Shown: positions 6,438 through 10,867 of the stretch, piece after piece
Layout: every line of letters begins with the position of its first letter
Position numbering within the stretch: the first letter of the stretch is position 1
Assembly (NCBI GenBank): GCA_964470285.1
Contig: CAYYBZ010000039.1
Location: 1 to 10,867 of the forward strand
Direction: 5' to 3'
Length of the DNA: 10,867 nt
From: CAYYBZ01 sp964470285 [NCBI: uncultured Oligoflexia bacterium]
GTDB lineage: Bacteria; Bdellovibrionota_G; CAYYBZ01
Notes under the pieces: model-generated
Databases searched by the model: none
What the model was told of the DNA's origin: nothing
The model's input: only the letters and a program-made list of their open reading frames with translations
Program-made: the position numbers and the translations under genes

Positions 6438-7101
6438 ATGAAAACACTAAGATCTAATATCTCGCTAAAAGCATTTTGTAAATGGTGCATTTGCCAATAG
6501 CGCTGATTACAATATAGAATTTGAATTCATCGATAAAAACCCGGCTGATTCTCTCAAATATTATGCTTCTATGTATCAATTAGCAGGAATTTCCTTAAAG
6601 TAGAAATATTGAATGCCCAGACACCTTACGATTCGACTTTTCCAAAACGGTCAATGCCTTATTGCTATAAAAGCTTTGTCAAATGAAGTTTTTAATCCGG
6701 ACGATTTGAATATTTCTGTCAGATACGATTTAGAGAATTTTAAAGGCCGCCTTAAACCGATAATCAAAGTGACAATTATTGAAGATACAGGAACAGATAT
6801 AGCCGGTTTTGCGGAACTTCACAGCAGTTCATTAAAAAACCTCAAGCATTCAGACGATGGAGTAATTTATTTTGAAGATAACGAGGATTTAGCTATTTGT
6901 GCCTTTCACAAGAAATCAAGAAACTTTTTTGGCTATATCTGGCATAAAATAGAACCATATAGAAACGGAGGATGCGCACTTAAAGTACAAAAGCAATACG
7001 AGAAAACCTCAGGAGAATTAAGAATAGCTATATCTTTGGAAATAAATAAGAACAATAGATCTTTTCTGGAAATTTTCCGCAAACACATATCTGAAGGTTA
7101 A
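6438..7101 (+). pseudogene. Exported protein gene broken by frameshifts
   Basis: An ATG at 6438 with AAGGA 7 bp upstream opens MKTLRSNISLKAF, a signal-peptide start, but ends in TAG after 20 codons. From 6478 another frame carries on the signal-like VNGAFANSADYNIEFEFIDK to a TAG at 6601. From 6597 the first frame resumes with VEILNAQTPYDSTFPKRSM to a TGA at 6684, and the second frame then gives a long clean stretch to the TAA at 7099. The coding signal thus hops between two frames about three times. The open part from ATG 6613 (162 codons) would start inside the gene. C-terminal motifs (LENFKGRLKPIIKVTI, GCALKVQKQYEKTSGELRIA) suggest a beta-rich exported protein; family not recognised. It ends overlapping the cupin stop codon by 2 bp, convergent. 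Sequencing indels are the alternative explanation. Confidence 0.65.
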
Positions 7102-7433
7102 AATTCGACCGGTGTAACGATATAGATATATTTCAGATCTTCCGATCCGGTATTAATCACATTATGTTCCGTATTCGGAGGATTATAAGCTATTGAGCCC
7201 TTTTTAACCTCATTCTTGCAATCCTTACCGGCCACAACTTCTCCTTCACCCTCAAGAAACACTATCATTTCTTCATATCCCTTTGTGCTGTGTGTACCTA
7301 CTTCTTTACCCGGGGCCAAAGTTACATACCCGGAACGAAGTTTGAGGTTTCTTGATAAATCAAAAAGCTCTATATATTCATTACTGCGTAGAGATATATT
7401 CTGGACAAAAGGTTTTGGATTCCCGTTACTCAT
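7098..7433 (-). CDS. Small cupin-fold protein
   Basis: A single cupin domain of 111 residues. Motif 1 (G42-x5-H48-S-T50...E54/E55-x6-G62) lacks the second His of H-x-H (Thr instead). Motif 2 is PPNTEHNVINTGS with H90 and N94. So H48, a Glu and H90 remain as metal ligands, enough for some metal-binding cupins but short of the usual three His plus Glu. It ends IYIVTPVEF. Start: the ATG at 7431-7433 has AAGAGG 8 bp upstream and overlaps the end of the preceding gene by 8 bp, showing translational coupling; an ATG at 7457, also in frame, gives 8 extra residues and a 32-bp overlap. Linked to the ECF S component, it may be a small-molecule (sugar or cofactor) binding or isomerising enzyme; the substrate is unknown. 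Confidence 0.85.
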   Translation of the reverse strand: MSNGNPKPFVQNISLRSNEYIELFDLSRNLKLRSGYVTLAPGKEVGTHSTKGYEEMIVFLEGEGEVVAGKDCKNEVKKGSIAYNPPNTEHNVINTGSEDLKYIYIVTPVEF

Positions 7434-7989
7434 TACTTCTACCTCTTTTTTCTTCATTTATCCACTTACGAGCAATAACAGGAAGAAGGATAACCTGGAG
7501 CGATGCTGCAGCTAATCCCGGTAAAAGAGCCGCTTTCGCGTAAATTATAAAACCATCTCCAAATGATCCAAAAAGACCCACCAAACCAATAAAGGCAATC
7601 CTGCCTGCAACAAGAGCGATTGTTACCGCTAAAAATGCATTTAGCCTTACTTTTTCGAATAAAAGACCGGTCAATAATCCGTATGCACAAAGTTCAATTG
7701 TCATGGGAAGTAACATTGGTGCATAAGGCATTCCCGAAATCAAATAACTTACAACAGGTGATAAAATTCCGACTACGGCACCTCCCCTGTATCCCAAAAC
7801 CAATCCTGCGAGAATAACAGGCCAGTGCATTGGAAGAAGAATTCTAACCGGAGCTCCGGTTAAATGAGCAGCTGCCGGCAGCAATACTGCAGATGTTATA
7901 AGCAGAAAAGTATAAATTAGTCCCCTGATGCTTATAAAATCCAGAATAATTTGATTTGTTTTAACCCGTGAATCAGAAAATGTATTCAT
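7426..7989 (-). CDS. ECF-type transporter S component (membrane substrate-binding subunit)
   Basis: 187 residues, strongly hydrophobic, with about six membrane segments (roughly 23-43, 49-67, 70-86, 92-110, 117-139, 148-173). The middle, LLPMHWPVILAGLVLG then GMPYAPMLLPMTIELCAYGL, is characteristic of S components of energy-coupling-factor transporters, which capture a vitamin or metal and are driven by a shared EcfA/A'/T module. No A or T genes are in the window, so it would rely on a module elsewhere or be solitary. The ligand is not readable from sequence. AGGGAGG stands 6 bp before the ATG at 7987-7989. It is followed by and coupled to the cupin gene (8-bp overlap). Confidence 0.82.
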   Translation of the reverse strand: MNTFSDSRVKTNQIILDFISIRGLIYTFLLITSAVLLPAAAHLTGAPVRILLPMHWPVILAGLVLGYRGGAVVGILSPVVSYLISGMPYAPMLLPMTIELCAYGLLTGLLFEKVRLNAFLAVTIALVAGRIAFIGLVGLFGSFGDGFIIYAKAALLPGLAAASLQVILLPVIARKWINEEKRGRSNE

Positions 7990-8006
7990 TGGATTTCCTC
8001 CCTTAA

Positions 8007-8025
8007 ATATTTGCTATATATTTGC
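8007..8025. repeat. Two phased ATATTTGC direct repeats before the ECF gene
   Basis: ATATTTGC at 8007-8014 and again at 8018-8025, 11 bp start to start, on the + strand; on the ECF gene's strand they read GCAAATAT twice and lie 18 bp or more before its ATG. One helical turn of spacing fits a tandem operator. No protein is known to bind it. Confidence 0.4.
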
Positions 8026-8035
8026 CAGATGCAAT

Positions 8036-8066
8036 ATTTTATGCCATCTAATGCTAACATAGTCAA
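8036..8066 (-). promoter_or_regulatory. Candidate promoter of the ECF transporter-cupin operon
   Basis: On the - strand TTGACT (8061-8066) and TAAAAT (8036-8041) stand 19 bp apart, longer than the ideal 17. The leader to the ATG at 7989 is about 40 bases, too short for a typical riboswitch. Confidence 0.3.
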
Positions 8067-8104
8067 AAGATTAATATTTACACTACATAACTTTCACTAA
8101 GCGC

Positions 8105-8501
8105 TTATTCAAACCTCTCATATTCATATTCCTGAATTGATATTATTTGATCGGATCCATCGGAAAGTGTAACGGTTTTTAGAAGTTCACCTTCATAATC
8201 AAATCTCATTACTGATTGAACCTGCCCTTCGGGTGATTTTGTAATAATATTCCCATCTGAATCGCACTTAAATGCCTCTGTCATTTCATCATTATCAACA
8301 CCGTCAGGATAATGATATTTTAGTTTATATATTATTTTATCTTCATTATCCTTTTTAACGACCGTAATAAAAGTGTCTTCATAAGTGTATTTAAGTAACG
8401 AAAAGGTTCTCCACAGCTATTTTTCCGTCCCTAGCATGTAGCCAGTCGAACCCTATATGTGTACTTTGTCCGACAGAATCCTGCTTTAGAAGTATGGAAA
8501 A
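8105..8501 (-). pseudogene. Fragment of a YD-like beta-repeat protein, frameshifted
   Basis: Two overlapping - strand frames without a start codon. Frame A (8391-8501) gives QDSVGQSTHIGFDWLHARDG then KIAVENLF before a stop at 8391-8393. Frame B (8105-8416) carries on with LLKYTYEDTFITVVKKDNED, then DGNIITKSPEGQVQ, then LLKTVTLSDGSDQIISIQEY and ends YEYERFE at a TAA (8105-8107). A frame change near 8400 joins them. D-G-N/Y-E-Y turns resemble YD or Rhs-type repeats in surface proteins, but the fragment is too short to call. No upstream N-terminus is seen between 8502 and 8718, so it is a decayed C-terminal piece of a larger gene. This fills most of an otherwise gene-poor stretch (7990-8718). 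Confidence 0.6.
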
Positions 8502-8704
8502 TCAAAAAATTGAGAATTGGGGAATATAAATAAACCTTTGCAAAAGCAGATGAAGACGGATGGTCCTTGGTCTAAACATAGACTAAAATAAGCTTTTATT
8601 CTTTGGGACTTATAATTTACGCAACATAATATTGCTTCCCGTTTATCTATTCCTAACATCAAGCTCACTAAAATCTATCACATTGCGTTATATGATCCCC
8701 TGCT

Positions 8705-8710
8705 AGGAGG
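8705..8710 (+). promoter_or_regulatory. Ribosome binding site for a TTG start
   Basis: AGGAGG lies 8 bp before the TTG at 8719. No ATG in frame lies near, and the TTG starts a clean signal peptide, so the rare start codon is accepted. Confidence 0.7.
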
Positions 8711-8718
8711 TAATTAAT

Positions 8719-9624
8719 TTGAAGAGTCTTATAGTACATATTCTAGCTCTCTTATTCTCATTACTTATTCTTTCGTTTTCATCAAACTCTTTTGCCCAAA
8801 ATAATGAAAGTGGAAATGGAAATGGTAACGGAAACGGTAATAACGGATCAAAAAATTCAAAATTAATTCTGACTGAACCCCTTCCACCGGATATAATCCC
8901 TGAAACTGATCCGGAAGATGAACCGCAAGTAACAAGATCACCAAACAGTTTTAACTGGGAAGGCGCAAAAAAAGGTGTTTTACCTCCGACCAAAGAAAGC
9001 ATTTTCTGGAATAGAAAAGAGCTGTCAAAATGGTTAAGCATGGTATCAGGCTTTGGAGGCTCTTTTAGCGCCAAACACATGAAAGAGATTAAAAACGCTA
9101 AGAACAAAACACCTATGGATGCCGGCTATAAAACAGTGAATAAGGTATATTTCGCACCCTTGTCTGAAGAAGATAAAAAGCCTTTAGTCCTTCCAAATGT
9201 TCCTCCACATCTTTCTATAGATGATTTACTTGTTTTTATCCCTGAGAAAGAAACAGGATTAGAAATTGAATTTATTCCTTCCATTCCTGACAGACTGAAT
9301 ATTCCTACAGAAGTTATAGAAATTGATCCTGAAACAGGTAAAGAAATAAGAACCCTGATTTATCCCGCAATCACCCCGGAAGTACTTGAGGAAATTTATA
9401 GAATTTATGAAGTCCAGGAAATGGCCCCGCCTAAATGGGTAAAATGGGTCGAGTATGGCATGGTTGCTATCGGAGGAGCAGTTGTAGTTGCGGTAGCCTG
9501 GGAAGCTGCTGCTGCTTATGGAGTTTTTGCAATATGTTCTGCGCAATCACCTCAAATTGCAACTGCTGCGGGAGCAATTATTCTGCTCTTATCTGCTTCT
9601 GGAGAAGACGAAGAAGGCTATTAG
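8719..9624 (+). CDS. Exported orphan protein with Gly-Asn linker and hydrophobic C-terminus
   Basis: 301 residues, TTG start. Signal peptide 1-26 (core IVHILALLFSLLILSF, cleavage after SFA). A low-complexity linker SGNGNGNGNGNNG (31-43) and Pro/Glu/Asp-rich stretch (53-71) lead to a globular region (75-240) with FWNRKELSKWLSMVSGFGGS and several PxV and IPxxVIEIDPETG-type beta segments. From about 247 come two hydrophobic Ala/Gly-rich segments (247-272 and 279-294) split by CSAQSPQ, and an acidic end GEDEEGY. The C-terminal pair could form a membrane hairpin or a pore-type domain. I do not recognise the family and see no enzyme motif. It stands alone, 118 bp before the methyltransferase; a perfect TATAAT at 8611-8616 could be its -10, without a clear -35. 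Confidence 0.8.
   Translation: MKSLIVHILALLFSLLILSFSSNSFAQNNESGNGNGNGNGNNGSKNSKLILTEPLPPDIIPETDPEDEPQVTRSPNSFNWEGAKKGVLPPTKESIFWNRKELSKWLSMVSGFGGSFSAKHMKEIKNAKNKTPMDAGYKTVNKVYFAPLSEEDKKPLVLPNVPPHLSIDDLLVFIPEKETGLEIEFIPSIPDRLNIPTEVIEIDPETGKEIRTLIYPAITPEVLEEIYRIYEVQEMAPPKWVKWVEYGMVAIGGAVVVAVAWEAAAAYGVFAICSAQSPQIATAAGAIILLLSASGEDEEGY
8812..8847 (+). repeat. Hexanucleotide-based Gly-Asn coding repeat
   Basis: Repeats of GGWAAY (GGAAAT, GGTAAC, GGAAAC, GGTAAT) encode the GNGNGN linker of the exported protein. Third-base variation shows it is selected at protein level rather than a fresh expansion, though copy number could still slip. Confidence 0.6.
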
Positions 9625-9703
9625 TGGTATTCTTCTACTTTCAGAACCTAAATGCACACTTTTATGTAAAAATGCCTGAAATCCTAAGTTTGTAGAGATT
9701 AGC

Positions 9704-9731
9704 TTTCACTTATACAGTTTCACTTATACAG
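9704..9731. repeat. Perfect tandem 14-bp repeat (two copies)
   Basis: TTTCACTTATACAG occurs twice in direct succession at 9704-9717 and 9718-9731, 11 bp before the methyltransferase ATG and covering its upstream region. It may be a slippage duplication or an operator pair. Confidence 0.85.
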
Positions 9732-9742
9732 GTAGTACATAT

Positions 9743-10420
9743 ATGCAAAACCCATATGACAATGCCGAAGGGCCTCATAATTCCAATGTAATTCAGAATT
9801 GTATCCTGTGCGGTAATAAGGTGCGTTTGTTTTTTCAAATGCCCGGCAAGAGGTATTATCAGTGCCTTAAATGCCGGGGCGTATTCTTGGATCCCTTGTG
9901 CCGTATTCCAAGAAAACATGAAAAACTTCGTTACGAAGAACATATTAACGATGTAAAAAACCGTGGGTACAGGAATTTTGTTTCGCCTCTCGTATCAAAG
10001 ATATCGGAAAAGTTTGACAAAAACCATTGCGGGCTCGATTTTGGCGCGGGCACTGGACCCGTAGCCTCAGAGCTTCTGCGCGAAAAAGGCTATTCACCCG
10101 AATTATACGACCCCTTTTTCTACAAGAATCCCAAAGCCCTTTTGAAAAATTATGATTTTATTATCTGTTGCGAAGTAATTGAGCATTTTCGTAATCCCGC
10201 AAAAGAGTTCGGTTTGCTGCGCTCGTTACTCAAACCGGCAGGCATATTATTTTGCCAAACCGAGCTTTATTGTGAAAAAACAGATTTTAAGAGCTGGTAT
10301 TACAAAAATGATCCCACCCATATATTCTTTTATCACCTTAACACCCTTCGATTCATCAAAAGACTTTTTGATTTCTCAGATATGGAGAATGAAGGAAGGC
10401 TGATTCTGTTTAAAGTATAA
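9743..10420 (+). CDS. Class I SAM-dependent methyltransferase with N-terminal zinc ribbon
   Basis: 225 residues in two parts. An N-terminal zinc ribbon has C20-x2-C23 and C41-x2-C44, with 17 residues between the pairs. The catalytic Rossmann domain has motif I LDFGAGTGP (98-106) that binds S-adenosylmethionine, an acidic position in YDPFFY (122-127), then YDFIICCEVIEHF (137-149), where the E-x-IEH is typical of Methyltransf_11/13/25 enzymes, and HIFFYHLNTLRFI (193-205). This architecture occurs in small-molecule, sugar and lipid methyltransferases with a ribbon for binding; the substrate cannot be told. AGGT is 9 bp before the ATG, a weak site. Its 3' end abuts, convergently, a truncated nucleoside transporter remnant, so the gene may have arrived with the rearrangement that cut that gene. 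Confidence 0.88.
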   Translation: MQNPYDNAEGPHNSNVIQNCILCGNKVRLFFQMPGKRYYQCLKCRGVFLDPLCRIPRKHEKLRYEEHINDVKNRGYRNFVSPLVSKISEKFDKNHCGLDFGAGTGPVASELLREKGYSPELYDPFFYKNPKALLKNYDFIICCEVIEHFRNPAKEFGLLRSLLKPAGILFCQTELYCEKTDFKSWYYKNDPTHIFFYHLNTLRFIKRLFDFSDMENEGRLILFKV

Positions 10421-10819
10421 GTAAACGGCTCATGTACGGTTTTGCTAAAGCCTCAATAACCTTCTGCATTATACCAAGATAGTAAAGTATGCTTATGAAG
10501 GCAGAGAAAAATATTATTGTCGGGAGAATTTTAAAAGCAAACTGAAATCCGAAACCCGGCCACACCGAATCCTTCGAAACAAAGAAGAACTTTTCATTTA
10601 CAAGATTCCCGAAGAGAAATTTCGCTCCGTAGTCAGACAGAGCTAAAAAGTCAGAAACTTTATCTGCCAGATTCTTCCTATCCTTTTGCTTTCATGCTGC
10701 ATGACATATACTAAAAATAGAAGCACCAGTATACCCATGCCCAGGAAACTCAAATAATCATGCCTTAAGACAATCATTGCGAAAACGAATTGAAGGCCCA
10801 GAATTCCTACAAGTCTCAT
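10410..10819 (-). pseudogene. Concentrative nucleoside transporter (CNT/NupC family) remnant
   Basis: An ATG at 10817-10819 opens MRLVGILGLQFVFAMIVLRH, with GGGGT upstream, and runs to a stop at 10643-10645. The overlapping frame 10410-10691 (no start) carries the clear CNT sequence LADKVSDFLALSDYGAKFLF then GNLV, QFAFKILPTIIFFSAFIS and ILYYLGIMQKVIE. The first segment HESKRIGR leads into this after a one-base shift near 10690. CNT proteins run about 400 residues, so about 130 remain. The gene stops being recognisable just past LAKPYMSRLL, and a chance TAA in the methyltransferase end (10410-10412) closes it. So it is N-terminal only, frameshifted and 3'-truncated. Confidence 0.75.
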
Positions 10820-10867
10820 ATCGTCTACCCCGATAAACGGTTAGTACGTATTACGAAACGGATAAGT

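Noticed and set aside
7990-8104. Riboswitch upstream of the ECF S component
   Set aside because: The leader between candidate promoter and ATG is about 40 bases, with no conserved core of known vitamin riboswitches that I can see.
8502-8718. Gene or IS remnant between the YD-like fragment and the TTG-start gene
   Set aside because: Stops in all frames and no recognisable motif; only a TATAAT at 8611-8616 was noted.
9435-9695. + strand frame rich in Cys and Ser overlapping the exported gene
   Set aside because: It is the shifted reading of the Ala/Gly-rich C-terminal coding region; it has no site for translation start.

Overview
This AT-rich window looks chromosomal and comes from a Gram-negative (diderm) bacterium. 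Several products carry signal peptides that end in a normal signal peptidase I site, including a periplasmic or outer-envelope protein with six BON domains. Most start codons have strong GGAGG-type Shine-Dalgarno sequences, which argues against a classical Bacteroidales genome. The DksA-like protein has the zinc-poor C-x-x-T motif common in Alphaproteobacteria, Spirochaetes and the FCB group. I cannot place the phylum more closely.

Left edge (1-1046): two decaying, convergent genes. A + strand BON-domain pseudogene resembles the intact BON gene further right. A - strand short-chain dehydrogenase has lost about a third of its length internally, and its true C-terminal tail survives out of frame downstream.

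Core (1069-5706): an intact stress block. A DksA/TraR-family regulator is on the - strand. Facing away from it on the + strand is a compact six-gene run: a small coiled-coil protein, two universal stress proteins, a double PRC-barrel protein, a signal-peptide-bearing six-BON protein and an OsmC peroxiredoxin. Gaps are 28, 43, 0, 45 and 84 bp, and each gene has a good ribosome binding site, so the run reads as one operon. Together the products point to stress survival: cytoplasmic USP signalling, envelope reinforcement by PRC and BON proteins, and removal of organic peroxides. A hairpin probably ends the run near 5780.

Middle (5830-7989): a secreted unknown protein preceded by a 9-bp inverted repeat and followed by a 13-bp-stem hairpin; then an exported-protein gene broken by frameshifts; then, on the - strand, an ECF-type transporter S component translationally coupled to a small cupin.

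Right part (8105-10867): a fragmentary - strand gene with a beta-repeat (YD-like) character, an intact exported orphan protein with a Gly-Asn repeat linker and a hydrophobic C-terminus, a tandem 14-bp repeat, a class I methyltransferase with an N-terminal zinc ribbon, and a - strand concentrative nucleoside transporter remnant that is frameshifted and cut off exactly where the methyltransferase gene ends. Five broken genes in under 11 kb surround an intact stress operon, which suggests an actively rearranging region. No phage, IS transposase, tRNA, rRNA or CRISPR array was seen.
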